Assembly (NCBI RefSeq): GCF_900176505.1
Contig: NZ_FWYB01000019.1
Location: 36,045 to 100,044 of the forward strand
Reading direction: 5' to 3'
DNA length: 64,000 nucleotides
DNA from: Pedobacter nyackensis
GTDB taxonomy: Bacteria; Bacteroidota; Bacteroidia; Sphingobacteriales; Sphingobacteriaceae
The position numbers and the translations under genes were made by a program. Positions within the stretch are counted from its first letter, which is position 1; each line of letters begins with the position of its first letter. Positions 55,911-64,000 of the stretch are shown here, in pieces. Under the pieces are notes generated by a model, which saw only the letters and a list, made by a program, of their open reading frames with translations, searched no databases and was not told the origin of the DNA.

Positions 55911-58460
55911 TTAAGAAGTAAATATCTTTCTGATATCCTTGAATTCAGTAAAATCAGCTTTTAATCCTATAATTGTAGGGTTATTGTCGATCTCAATAGG
56001 ATTGCTGTGTCCAACGAGAAAGCCACAACATCTTTCAAAAATCTCATTCAATTTTTCTTTATGGTCGTTAATCGACTGCCCGTCAACTTTGGCAAAGGAT
56101 GTTAAGGCTACATTCTTTTGGTAACGTTTTACTGTTCCTTGAAAAATTTCATGTTCCACGCAAAGCTCAATAGCGGAGCGGAGATGACCGTAGGCTTCTC
56201 CCGCAATTTCACTTTCAGTTCGCCCTTTTGGTGCATTGTTCAAAAGAACCTCGATCTTTTTAACTACGCTTAATGTAGTATTTATTTCTTCTGCTTCTGT
56301 AATAAAGCCAGTTTCCTGGAATTCATTTTTTGTGTTGAAAAATTTGCAACCTAAACCTTTGAATGAAGACAGTTTAGAAGTATATAATAAGCTATTAAAA
56401 AGAAGTACGCTATGTGTAAATATCACTACTTGTCGGTCTTTTGATAGCTTAATAAATCTTTTTGCAACATCGTCAATGATATGATGATCAAGACTATTTA
56501 CAGGATCATCAAAAATTACGGGTGCTTGAGAATTGTCAAGCTGTAGTTCTGTTAAAAACTCTGCCAGAGCAATTGCTTTTTGTTCACCTTCACTTAGTAT
56601 GTCTGTAAGCTGATATTGGTTTATCTTTTGAGATATTTTGGAGTTTCCTTTATCAGTACCAAAACTAAGATCAATTTTAAGATGGGACTTACGGAAAGCT
56701 TTAAGTTCGTTTTGAAAAATATCGTCAAAATTTTGACTGATTAGTTCATCCCGTGCTTCACTGGTCTTCCGGCTTATCGAATTGCTACTGAAATCAGAAG
56801 CTTTGGAGTTTAACAGTTTTAGGCTCTTTTTGTTCTGAATTACCTTCTTAATATCTGCTTCATGGTCTGCGAGCAATTTCCTGTCTTTTAACTCGTTTAT
56901 TTCTTTTTGCATTGCGAGTACTTTATCCGATATGGTTAATAAAGATTCGTTTTTTGAAGCAAGAGCTTTTGTTAGTGAGGTTTGTTTACTCTCAAGAATT
57001 TTAATTATTATCGGGTAATCCGTATCAAAAGTTAAGTCATTTGTCAGAGTGTTGTTGACGAAGTGAGTTTTAAACCCTTTTAGTTTTTTATTAAATGCAG
57101 TTAATTCAGATGGCTGTAAGATTTTAGATTCAGCATCCATGCCAAATGAGGGTTGATTAAGTATATGGCTATCTTCAATTAATTTAACTTTATTGACCAT
57201 TTCAACTCTGCTTTGAACCAGTTTCTTTAAATCATTTTCTGTGAGATCGTTTAAGAGGTTCTTATAGGATAGCAATAATTTTTGTGCGGGCGCTTCTAAG
57301 GGCTGATTACAATAAGCGCAATTGTCTCCCTCTTTAGGGTAAGGTTGCTCTAAAAGATTGATGTAGTGGTCGGCTGAGGTTAGGAAATCTTTAAATTGCT
57401 GAGTCTCGTAAAACTGAATTCCATTGGCTTCAGCTATATCTTTCAACCCAAGTTTAGTTTTTCCTTCGAGTGTGGCTATGTCTTCATTTAGCTTAATAAG
57501 TGCTTTCCATTCAGTTTGGGTAAACGCAGACTGGATACTTTTAATTTTTGTCACTAATAATCCCAACTCAGTGAGTTGGCTATTTAAATCTCTAATCTGA
57601 GTATTTAAAAGCTCTTGATTTAAGCCAATAAGATCTTTTTCCTTTTGCTCTATCGCTTTTGTAATGTCTGTTGGAAAGTCAGAGAGTTCTTTTAGCTTTA
57701 AGTCCGTTGATTTTTCTGAAAGTTCGTTGATGAATTTGTATTGAGGTGTACCATCGTTCAATGCTGCTGCAAAAAGTAACGTCTCAGGATATGCCAATTT
57801 TTTCAGGGTTAACAAAGCAGAAAGTTCAGCTAGTTCGCTCGTGACAATATCAAACAAATGAAAGCCAATTGGTGAAACAATTAGTTTTCTATTTGATAAT
57901 GATATTTGGACACAATTATTGTTAAACACGGAAATATTGGATAGTGCATTATCAGTATTAGTTCCATTCCAAGTGAAACTTTTTGCTAAACCATTTATGC
58001 TAAAATCAACGAGAGCGGACTTAGGTTCCGTTGTACCGAAAATATTATGATGAATCGTTGTTTGTTGCTCGTAACTGAAACCGAGTGATCTTAATATCCT
58101 GCCATATCCTGTTTTTCCTGTGCCATTTTCCCCATAGATAACGGTTAAATTATCGGCAAAGAGCATTTTTTGATTTTTGGCAAGCCTATTTACTCCAGTA
58201 ATATTAGATAAAGATGCTAGCTTTATATCCTTACTGATAGCAGTAAATGTAGGCTTAACTATAGCCACTGAGGTTAATTTTTTAGTTGTTCTTAAAGAAT
58301 CAATAAAGTAATCAAATACATCCTGTCGTTCGATAGAAGACAATGCCGCCTCGCTCTTAACAATTTTGTCTACTAGTAATTTAGCCCAGTCGCCTTTTGG
58401 ATCGGCCCATTCCCATAAAAAATCAATTATTTCTTTTTTTGCATTAGTTGTTGAAGCCAT
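55911..58460 (-). CDS. RloC-like ATPase with zinc-hook coiled coil and possible anticodon-nuclease triad
   Basis: The 849-residue protein is an SMC/ABC-type ATPase: Walker A YGENGTGKT (109-117), long coiled coils (about 265-560) broken by a CAYC zinc hook (Cys381/Cys384), signature LSEGEQ (622-627), Walker B VIFDDPVNSLD and switch FTHS (His683). After the ATPase a C-terminal domain carries R761-x3-E765 (LRSAIE) and His818 (VGHSN). An R-x3-E...H triad is the active site of PrrC/RloC tRNA anticodon nucleases, and RloC also has a zinc hook. It stands alone and faces the preceding operon. Confidence 0.68.
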   Translation of the reverse strand: MASTTNAKKEIIDFLWEWADPKGDWAKLLVDKIVKSEAALSSIERQDVFDYFIDSLRTTKKLTSVAIVKPTFTAISKDIKLASLSNITGVNRLAKNQKMLFADNLTVIYGENGTGKTGYGRILRSLGFSYEQQTTIHHNIFGTTEPKSALVDFSINGLAKSFTWNGTNTDNALSNISVFNNNCVQISLSNRKLIVSPIGFHLFDIVTSELAELSALLTLKKLAYPETLLFAAALNDGTPQYKFINELSEKSTDLKLKELSDFPTDITKAIEQKEKDLIGLNQELLNTQIRDLNSQLTELGLLVTKIKSIQSAFTQTEWKALIKLNEDIATLEGKTKLGLKDIAEANGIQFYETQQFKDFLTSADHYINLLEQPYPKEGDNCAYCNQPLEAPAQKLLLSYKNLLNDLTENDLKKLVQSRVEMVNKVKLIEDSHILNQPSFGMDAESKILQPSELTAFNKKLKGFKTHFVNNTLTNDLTFDTDYPIIIKILESKQTSLTKALASKNESLLTISDKVLAMQKEINELKDRKLLADHEADIKKVIQNKKSLKLLNSKASDFSSNSISRKTSEARDELISQNFDDIFQNELKAFRKSHLKIDLSFGTDKGNSKISQKINQYQLTDILSEGEQKAIALAEFLTELQLDNSQAPVIFDDPVNSLDHHIIDDVAKRFIKLSKDRQVVIFTHSVLLFNSLLYTSKLSSFKGLGCKFFNTKNEFQETGFITEAEEINTTLSVVKKIEVLLNNAPKGRTESEIAGEAYGHLRSAIELCVEHEIFQGTVKRYQKNVALTSFAKVDGQSINDHKEKLNEIFERCCGFLVGHSNPIEIDNNPTIIGLKADFTEFKDIRKIFTS

Positions 58461-58667
58461 AGTGTGGAGGTTAATTATTGATGTATTTAAAGATAGGCTA
58501 AAGTATTATTATATTGATTTAAATATTATTTATAATATCAGAAAGTTTATCAACAAAACTTATTTAGTTAAAGATTATTTTAATTAAGCCCAAGTCGTCG
58601 GTTGTAGGGTACCAATCATAATTTTTTTCTGAAAAATCTTAATTTAGCTTTAATCAGAATTTTGCTT

Positions 58668-59426
58668 ATGAAAACTAGCTACTTCAAACCCCGCAAACCA
58701 TTTTCATTTTCCCCACATCCATTTGATTTAGGAACCTTTATGGGTTTATGGGACGGCCACGATGATAATCATTTTCTATTGAAGATCTACAGAATGGAGG
58801 AAAAGAAGTTTCCCGATTATTACATTCATCATCAGAATTATGCTTTGGAAAACAATCTCGATAGCGAAGAAGATTTTTTCCGACACGTCTTGCGGATTGT
58901 ACAGAACAGAATCAAACATTATGAATTGCAGGATCCATTTTCACGAAACCATGCAATGCATAGAAACAGTGTCCAGAAACTGCAACAGTTCCAAAAATAT
59001 CTAAATAGGATAGACCAATGGAACGCAAGGCCATCACATATTGTTATTGCTGAAAAAGAAGAACTCATTCAGAAGCAAAAGGAAGAAATTGAAAAACTCA
59101 CAGCAAGATTATCCGAACTGAATGAATACGAGGTCTTACAGAAAATCAGCATAGAAGATAATGCCCTTCCAACTTTGGTTGATTTGCTTAAACAAATGAG
59201 TCGATTAACCCTGCCATCAGGGAGAAACTTCTTGGCTTGTGACAAGAAAAGTCCCTATTCCAAAATGATCAGTAAATATTTTTCGCAGGATGGTAAAGAT
59301 ATTCCGTTGGAAACTTCACGTAATTATTTTGTCGAGAAGAAGGGTGAGATACCTATAAAGGGTACAACAGTGCGTAAAGAACATCAGATTTTTGAAATTA
59401 TTCCTGTAACAGAGCTTAAAAAATAG
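58668..59426 (+). CDS. Unknown mobile-element-associated protein
   Basis: From the ATG at 58668 this 252-residue protein has an aromatic-rich N-terminus (FKPRKPFSFSPHPFDLGTFM), a charged helical middle with a coiled-coil stretch (EKEELIQKQKEEIEKLTARL, about 125-150) and a mixed C-terminus. I do not recognise a family. It lies on the same strand as the HTH and mobilisation genes and is probably part of the mobile element. Confidence 0.6.
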   Translation: MKTSYFKPRKPFSFSPHPFDLGTFMGLWDGHDDNHFLLKIYRMEEKKFPDYYIHHQNYALENNLDSEEDFFRHVLRIVQNRIKHYELQDPFSRNHAMHRNSVQKLQQFQKYLNRIDQWNARPSHIVIAEKEELIQKQKEEIEKLTARLSELNEYEVLQKISIEDNALPTLVDLLKQMSRLTLPSGRNFLACDKKSPYSKMISKYFSQDGKDIPLETSRNYFVEKKGEIPIKGTTVRKEHQIFEIIPVTELKK

Positions 59427-59528
59427 CAACAGGTTTAACTATCGTACATGACCGATACGAATCGATGGTCATTATTTATCTGTACGCTGATTTGACATTT
59501 GCTTCGTAAACTTAAAACGAAGGCAAAT

Positions 59529-59795
59529 ATGCAGATCGAAATTTTCACTAAAGAGGAACTGTTAAAGTTCAAGTCCGAACTTATTCAGGAAATTAAACAA
59601 GCCATCAAATCTGATGATGGGCAACCCAAAGAATGGCTTAGAAGTTCGGAAGTCAGAAAGCTGTTAAAGATTTCATCGGGTACACTTCAAAACTTACGCA
59701 TTAAAGGCATTATACCCTATGAAAAAGTTGGCGGTATTTTCTATTACGCCTATGCGGATATTGTCCAGTTGTTGGGCGAAATCGGGAACTCATGA
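59529..59795 (+). CDS. Excisionase-like helix-turn-helix protein
   Basis: I start at 59529, giving 88 residues. The core EWLRSSEVRKLLKISSGTLQ, followed by NLRIKGIIPYEKVGG and ending FYYAYADI, is a winged HTH of the HTH_17/excisionase type that is common in Bacteroidota mobile elements. Its stop overlaps the start of the next gene (ATGATGG). It is likely a DNA-binding accessory factor for excision or transfer. Confidence 0.8.
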   Translation: MQIEIFTKEELLKFKSELIQEIKQAIKSDDGQPKEWLRSSEVRKLLKISSGTLQNLRIKGIIPYEKVGGIFYYAYADIVQLLGEIGNS

Positions 59796-60100
59796 TGGAA
59801 ACAGGAAAACAACTCACCAGCTTTTTGAATGCTGCCAGTAAAAACAAGCGCTTCCATCAATCACACCTTAGCCTTTATTCAGCCATACTGATGTGCTATA
59901 CTAAAGGTTTGTGCAAAAATCCTTTTCGCATATCAAGGCGTGAGTTGATGAAACACTCGGCAATCCATTCTTTCGCTACTTACCACAAGTGTATGAAGGA
60001 TTTGGTGATATACGGATTTGTAGATTATCAGCCATCATACCACCCACACTTGGCCAGCCAGATCACTTTGTTAAATGACAATGAAATTGATGAGGGGTAA
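59792..60100 (+). CDS. Small mobile-element protein, possible winged-helix
   Basis: The 102-residue protein overlaps the excisionase-like gene by 4 bases. The pattern SLYSAILMCYTKGLCKNPFRI, then SRRELMKHSAIHSFATYHKC and KDLVIYGFVDYQPSY, suggests a winged-helix DNA-binding fold. Proteins of this kind often sit between the HTH gene and the mobilisation genes of mobilisable islands. Exact family not recognised. Confidence 0.65.
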   Translation: MMETGKQLTSFLNAASKNKRFHQSHLSLYSAILMCYTKGLCKNPFRISRRELMKHSAIHSFATYHKCMKDLVIYGFVDYQPSYHPHLASQITLLNDNEIDEG

Positions 60101-60117
60101 GCTCCATGCAGGTCAAG

Positions 60118-60315
60118 TCCTTTTCCTCTTCTGGAAAAGGAGCAAGCGGTGGTTATGCAGAGCATGACCATAAGCCTTTAAGCCATGCTTAAGGCTGTTT
60201 CACGAACCCTCCGGAGGTTCGATAGGCCGCCAGAGGCGGTAAGAGCAAGGTAAAACGAACCCCGTAGGGGTGTCTTTATATCTGGATATACGGATAACAA
60301 CATATCTGGATATAC
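60118..60315 (+). other. oriT-like cluster of stem-loops and direct repeats upstream of bfmA
   Basis: Within 200 bases there are five inverted repeats: TCCTTTTCC/GGAAAAGGA (60118-60141), AGCCTTTAAGC/GCTTAAGGCT (60173-60196), GAACC/GGTTC around CCTCCGGAGG (60204-60220), CCGCC/GGCGG (60227-60239) and ACCCC/GGGGT (60259-60271). Then come two exact direct copies of ATATCTGGATATAC (60278-60291, 60302-60315) 24 bases apart. Position just before a relaxosome gene fits an origin of transfer, and the direct repeats, each partly palindromic, fit an autoregulatory operator. Confidence 0.6.
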
Positions 60316-60352
60316 AAATAAAGGAATAGGTAACAATATAACAAGATAATAT

Positions 60353-60925
60353 ATGGAGCATGAAACCTTAAGGACTGTTAAATTTACAGAGGCGGTGGCG
60401 CTGAAATTTGACAAGATTGCACTAAAGCTGGGCAGAAGTAAACGCCAGCTCTTTACCCAAATGGTAGACTACTTTTTTAGAAGTAAAAAAGACCCATCAG
60501 ATTTAAACGATGAATTTTTAAAAACTACACTGCTTAAAAGCCATAAGGATTATATCGGTTTTATCCGAACACAAGAAAATGAACTGCTCATTCCGATAAA
60601 GACGGATGTAACTAGAATGCTCGTTAAATTGGGGGAAATAGTGGATCGTTTCAATACCCAGGTGCTAAAGCATAATGATAATTTGATGGCTAAACAGATG
60701 GTTCTATTAAATAATCAGGATACCCAGATTAGGAAATTTTCGCAAACAGATGAATTCATGAAGCTAGTTTTTAACAAGCTGGAAACCAAAGAGCAATTGA
60801 AAGGGAAGTTCATTCTTATTCTGGAGTCTTATATTAAAGCCAGAAATTCCTTTGGTATTACAACTGCAGGTAAGGAAAAGGACGAATTAATTCAAAAGAC
60901 CAAAGAACTGATCAACCGTCTATAA
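60353..60925 (+). CDS. bfmA: BfmA/BtgA-family mobilisation protein
   Basis: The 190-residue protein starts with a ribbon-helix-helix-like DNA-binding part (TVKFTEAVALKFDKIALKLG, RSKRQLFTQMVDYFF) followed by helices and a C-terminal ETKEQLKGKFILILESYI. This is the pattern of BfmA/BtgA accessory proteins that bind oriT in Bacteroides mobilisable plasmids and transposons. It lies 2 bases before the relaxase gene and downstream of an oriT-like cluster. Confidence 0.82.
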   Translation: MEHETLRTVKFTEAVALKFDKIALKLGRSKRQLFTQMVDYFFRSKKDPSDLNDEFLKTTLLKSHKDYIGFIRTQENELLIPIKTDVTRMLVKLGEIVDRFNTQVLKHNDNLMAKQMVLLNNQDTQIRKFSQTDEFMKLVFNKLETKEQLKGKFILILESYIKARNSFGITTAGKEKDELIQKTKELINRL

Positions 60926-60927
60926 TC

Positions 60928-61911
60928 ATGTACATCAACATTACCGATAAAGTAACGGCCGACAACAAAGGTAGTAGTGGGGGACTGGTTCATTATTTGG
61001 AAAAGGAAAACAGGACTTGCAATAAAGAAACGCCTGAATGCTGGTTTAATCAGGAGCGTAGAGATTTTGAGCCTTATGAGGTCCGGCGAAAGATCGACAG
61101 CAATAAGGCGCAACTGCGCAATGATGAGGCTAAGTTTTTCCTCATCAATATTAGTCCAAGCCAAAAGGAGATTAACCACCTGATGGAGCAATATGGCGAG
61201 CTGAGTGCAAAGGAAAAGTTAAAACAGTATGCTGAAAAGGCAATGACGGAATACGCCAAGAATTTTAAAAAGTCGGGAGTGACCAGCAACAAGGATCTGG
61301 TGTGGTTTGCCAAGTTGGAAAACAACAGGTATTATACCTATAAAGATGCAGAAGTGAAGAATGGCGATAAGAAAAGGGGTGAACTAAAGGCAGGCCAACA
61401 GATGCATATTCAGGTGATTGTAAGCCGAAAAGATGCAACCAATAAGATTAGGCTTAGTCCCATGAATAGTTCTAGGGGTAGGAATGTAACGCATTCGAAA
61501 AAGATGGGGCAATTTGATAGGGTAGCCTTTAAACAAAGTGGTGAAAAGCTGTTTGATCAGTTATTCGATTTTAAACGAAACCTGAATGAAACCATAGCAT
61601 ACGCAAATATTAAGAAAAATGGAAACTTAGCGCAACGGGAACAGCTCATGATATTGGAAAAGGGATTAGAAATAAATTACGAGTCAAAATCTATGGCCAA
61701 TGAGTTGGTTAAAGGTGTTGCTGATGGTGTATTTAAAACCGCCACAGTTATGCTGGAAAGTGTTGGACAAACCGTTTCCAGTTTTCTTCAAGTCATTATG
61801 GAGCCTGTTTATAATGCAGGGTCAGGAATGAATCCTAAGGAGGGCGTTGGAAAAAGAAGGAAAAAACGAAAACAAAACGAGCAGGAACAGGAGCAAGGGC
61901 TAAGTCGATAA
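60928..61911 (+). CDS. DUF5712 mobilisation protein (BfmB/BtgB-like relaxase)
   Basis: The 327-residue protein begins MYINITDKVTADNKGSSGGL and has GQQMHIQVIVSRKDATNKI, with the His seen in relaxase motif III-like segments. The C-terminus is highly basic (KRRKKRKQNEQEQEQ). It matches the DUF5712 proteins that pair with BfmA. It would nick oriT and lead the strand into a host conjugation machine. No coupling protein or mating-pair genes are in the window, so the element is probably mobilisable and not self-transmissible. Confidence 0.8.
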   Translation: MYINITDKVTADNKGSSGGLVHYLEKENRTCNKETPECWFNQERRDFEPYEVRRKIDSNKAQLRNDEAKFFLINISPSQKEINHLMEQYGELSAKEKLKQYAEKAMTEYAKNFKKSGVTSNKDLVWFAKLENNRYYTYKDAEVKNGDKKRGELKAGQQMHIQVIVSRKDATNKIRLSPMNSSRGRNVTHSKKMGQFDRVAFKQSGEKLFDQLFDFKRNLNETIAYANIKKNGNLAQREQLMILEKGLEINYESKSMANELVKGVADGVFKTATVMLESVGQTVSSFLQVIMEPVYNAGSGMNPKEGVGKRRKKRKQNEQEQEQGLSR

Positions 61912-62057
61912 GGGTGGAGTAAAAATGATTTTTGCCCCACCCGCATTTGCGGCCTGCAAAAAACCTTACCCACATAGCCCTGCTTCGTTTTTGCTTTGGT
62001 GTTTACGAAAAACCTTTTTGGCATACTATTAATTGGATCGTCTTTTCTGTTCATCCG

Positions 62058-62339
62058 TTAGGGGGTAATTTCCAGTTTTCTCCTTTCGGTATGTATAAAA
62101 GCCGCGTTTATAAATTCAATGAGCTGGGTGTAGAAATATAGCATATCAGCATTTTCGTCCCCCTCGGCAAAATCGACTGAGTTATTCACCCATCCTTTGT
62201 AGAGTTGCCAAGCTTTTTCCCTTACATCGTGGAGCTCATTGTTATCAAAAAAGTCAGTCATTGTGCTTAAAGGGCTCTCTAATTCGTAATCTGTTAGATT
62301 TGCGGGCTGGTAATCCAGTTTTTTCATAATGTTTTCCAT
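62058..62339 (-). CDS. Small acidic hypothetical protein
   Basis: The 93-residue, acidic, probably helical protein (SPLSTMTDFFDNNELHDVRE, then YFYTQLIEFINAAF) has no recognised family. It follows another small minus-strand gene and both lie within the mobile region. Composition and start context look like a real gene, but the function is unknown. Confidence 0.55.
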   Translation of the reverse strand: MENIMKKLDYQPANLTDYELESPLSTMTDFFDNNELHDVREKAWQLYKGWVNNSVDFAEGDENADMLYFYTQLIEFINAAFIHTERRKLEITP

Positions 62340-62403
62340 AATCTTAAGTTTTAAATCAGTATTGAATAGTAAATTGATTGTATAGCCTGATGGGCTAAAT
62401 GCG

Positions 62404-62598
62404 TTATTGTCTCTTCAGACATTCCTTTGGTAAGTGTGACAAATTCTGAAACCTTAAACGGCCTTGATCATCTTGGGGGTAGCTGTTTTTAGAAAAGGTG
62501 AAGATTTTAAGAGGCTTGAACTTTTGGTCAAGCTGAAGGATAAACTCTCTAGAGTAAATCGCATGATCTTCTGTTGGTGATAAGATTTGTAGTTCCAT
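62404..62598 (-). CDS. Very small hypothetical protein
   Basis: A 64-residue frame (MELQILSPTEDHAIYSREFI, then QDDQGRLRFQNLSHL) precedes the 93-residue gene on the same strand with a 64-base gap. An AT-rich stretch at 62600-62660 could supply the promoter. No family is recognised, and such a short frame could still be spurious. Confidence 0.4.
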   Translation of the reverse strand: MELQILSPTEDHAIYSREFILQLDQKFKPLKIFTFSKNSYPQDDQGRLRFQNLSHLPKECLKRQ

Positions 62599-62693
62599 AT
62601 TGATCTCATTTAATTGGTTTACTAGTTAAATGAGTCTCAAAGTAGCAGAAACAATAAATGTGGAATCTGCCAACCATGGTTACCATTAAAGTT

Positions 62694-62813
62694 TCTGACG
62701 CCTTACGTTAACATGGATTTACAGCAGATCCCACATCTATCTCAATGCGCAAATATAGCACATCTACACATAGATATGGCATTACTCTGCTGTCCTACGT
62801 TAACGGCGTCAGA
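62694..62813. repeat. Long imperfect palindrome with internal direct repeats
   Basis: TCTGACGCC (62694-62702) is the exact complement of GGCGTCAGA (62805-62813). Inside lie CAGCAGA/TCTGCTG and ATCTAT/ATAGAT pairs. A direct repeat TACGTTAAC occurs at both ends (62704-62712 and 62796-62804). It fills the 62599-62944 gap between divergent small genes and the XRE gene, and could be a recombination, replication or regulatory site. Confidence 0.6.
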
Positions 62814-62944
62814 TTTTGTAACCGTAAGACTCTTAATAATATTCTGTTAGTGTTTTATTTCATATGTCTAATTTAAGAATAAAATAACAAACCCTGCTAT
62901 ATCAGGGTGAATTTATTTTTAATATTGTTTTACTTAGCCATTAG

Positions 62945-63214
62945 ATGAGTGAAATTTCCAAAATAGAACAATTTGTGATTGATAGAGTTAGAGAGCTAAG
63001 AATGAAAGCTGGGATCAGTCAAGTGAGCTTGTCTGTGGATATGGAGCTCAATGCAAAATTTGTAGGGAATGTGGAAAGCGGTAAAACGCCCGACAAGTAC
63101 AATCTGAACCATTTAAATAAAATCTCTGAAATTCTGAATTGCTCTATGAAGGATTTTTTTCCTGATGAGGCTTTACCAGGGGAAATTTCAAAAAGGAAAA
63201 GAATGCCTAAATGA
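62945..63214 (+). CDS. XRE-family HTH transcriptional regulator
   Basis: The 89-residue protein is a single Cro/C1-type HTH: VRELRMKAGISQVSLSVDME, then KFVGNVESGKTPDKYNLNHL and KISEILNCSMKDFF, with a short basic tail. Its stop overlaps the start of the acetyltransferase gene (ATGATG), so the two are co-expressed. It may repress its own promoter through the palindrome upstream. Confidence 0.85.
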   Translation: MSEISKIEQFVIDRVRELRMKAGISQVSLSVDMELNAKFVGNVESGKTPDKYNLNHLNKISEILNCSMKDFFPDEALPGEISKRKRMPK

Positions 63215-63768
63215 TGACTGAAATTATAAATTTAACGACAGATCGTTTGATAATTAGAGATTTAAATTATGATGATTTAGATTTTATTTATGTAATCCAT
63301 TCAAAACCTGAAGTTCAAAAGTATGCCACCCTTGATATACCCGAATCTATAGAGGAGTCAAAAGACTATCTTAGAAAATATATGGAACAGCAGAATCATA
63401 GCCCTAGAAAAGAATATGGTTTTTGTGTGTCGTTAGTTAATCAGGAACCAATCGGCTTAATTGGACTTAGTAATGGTTTAGGTAAGTTTAAAAGTGCCGA
63501 ACTGTGGTTTAAATTGCATCCTAAGTATTGGGGCAAGGGATACATTACGGAGGCTGCGCTATTAGTCATGAAATTTGGTTTTGAAAGATTGCTTCTTCAT
63601 AGAATTGAGGCAGGTGTGGCTACAGAAAATGTTGCATCTATTAGAGTTCTTGAAAAAATTGGGATGCAGAAAGAGGGATTACGAAGAAAAATCCTGCCAA
63701 TAAGAGGAGAATGGAAAGATAATTTTCATTATGCAGTTTTAGAGGATGATTTTATTCAAATCCATTGA
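63211..63768 (+). CDS. GNAT acetyltransferase (RimJ/RimL type)
   Basis: The 185-residue protein matches the RimJ/RimL branch of the GNAT fold: LTTDRLIIRDLNYDDLDFIY at the start, ELWFKLHPKYWGKGYITEAA (CoA pyrophosphate loop) and RIEAGVATENVASIRVLEKI near the end. It would acetylate an amino group of a protein or small molecule. It overlaps the XRE regulator by 4 bases. Confidence 0.9.
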   Translation: MMTEIINLTTDRLIIRDLNYDDLDFIYVIHSKPEVQKYATLDIPESIEESKDYLRKYMEQQNHSPRKEYGFCVSLVNQEPIGLIGLSNGLGKFKSAELWFKLHPKYWGKGYITEAALLVMKFGFERLLLHRIEAGVATENVASIRVLEKIGMQKEGLRRKILPIRGEWKDNFHYAVLEDDFIQIH

Positions 63769-63778
63769 TCCTGAATAC

Positions 63779-64000
63779 TTATAACTCAAATTTAATTTTA
63801 ACCGCTGAAATAATATCTGTTTCAATTTTCTCGTCCATTACAATAAAGCTATTTTTCAGATAGAATTGCATTGGTGTATAATAGGTTGAGCCATCTTGTT
63901 TCAGGTCATTATTATGATCGATTACCCAACCGCATAATTTTTTGGAATTCTGTTTTAAACTGTCAATTAGCATTTTTCCGCACCCCTTGTTTTGATTTGA
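63779..64000 (-). CDS. GNAT acetyltransferase, partial (N-terminus beyond window)
   Basis: On the minus strand the frame enters from the right edge and reads NQNKGCGKMLIDSL, a GNAT motif A with the Q-x-x-G-x-G loop, then KKLCGWVIDHNN, PMQFYLKNSFIV and a stop at 63779. The residue order (motif A, then a Y-x-K-N-S-F motif B) is typical of small GNAT enzymes. Only about 73 residues are inside the window, and any apparent start at 63973 is internal. Confidence 0.75.
   Translation of the reverse strand, partial: SNQNKGCGKMLIDSLKQNSKKLCGWVIDHNNDLKQDGSTYYTPMQFYLKNSFIVMDEKIETDIISAVKIKFEL

Noticed and set aside
61932..62141. 69-codon plus-strand frame after the DUF5712 gene
   Set aside because: It runs antisense into a better supported minus-strand gene and shows no conserved features.

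Overview
The window looks like a chromosome of a Bacteroidota member of the Sphingobacteriaceae (Pedobacter-like). The signs are paired SusC/SusD genes, a hybrid one-protein two-component sensor, an ECF sigma/FecR pair, GH-rich polysaccharide utilisation loci (PULs), weak ribosome-binding sites, and BfmA/DUF5712 mobilisation genes. There is no 16S or other marker, so the genus is an inference.

Region 1 (1-3405) is a hexuronate module: a partial sialate O-acetylesterase-type gene on the minus strand, then divergent mannonate dehydratase (uxuA) and an SDR that probably reduces fructuronate. Region 2 (3406-4035) holds an EVE-domain gene remnant, an 11-bp tandem/inverted repeat array and a terminator.

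Region 3 (4036-18822) is a complete fructan PUL. It has a hybrid two-component sensor with a periplasmic sugar-binding domain, a sugar porter, a PfkB fructokinase, SusC, SusD, a DUF4960 surface protein and two GH32 enzymes, closed by a strong terminator. The content parallels the Bacteroides thetaiotaomicron BT1754-BT1765 fructan locus. A frameshifted integrase remnant lies just after it.

Region 4 (19154-43730) starts with an SGNH hydrolase, then a second PUL under ECF sigma/FecR control. The sigma gene, an inserted esterase and FecR are linked by two near-identical promoter-like motifs. They are followed by a structured leader, an STN-type SusC, SusD, an NHL-repeat lipoprotein, two paralogous TIM-barrel-like lipoproteins (one fused to NHL repeats), GH20, a PQQ/haem-c dehydrogenase, a TIM-barrel isomerase-like protein and two GH78 rhamnosidases. 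The target is probably a rhamnose- and N-acetylhexosamine-containing glycan.

Region 5 (about 43842 to the window end) looks like an integrated mobile element or stacked elements. It begins at a fragment matching a tRNA-Ser 3' end and carries a second degraded integrase, BfmA/DUF5712 mobilisation genes behind an oriT-like stem-loop cluster, and a dense set of defence-like genes. These are: a Septu-like ATPase/HNH pair with an unusual N-terminal domain; a tight five-gene operon (unknown, PD-(D/E)xK nuclease, unknown, AbiGi, HNH) that is the best candidate for an undescribed system; a three-gene nucleotidyltransferase/kinase/membrane-protein operon; and an RloC-like zinc-hook ATPase. The far right end has an XRE regulator overlapping a GNAT gene and a partial GNAT gene.
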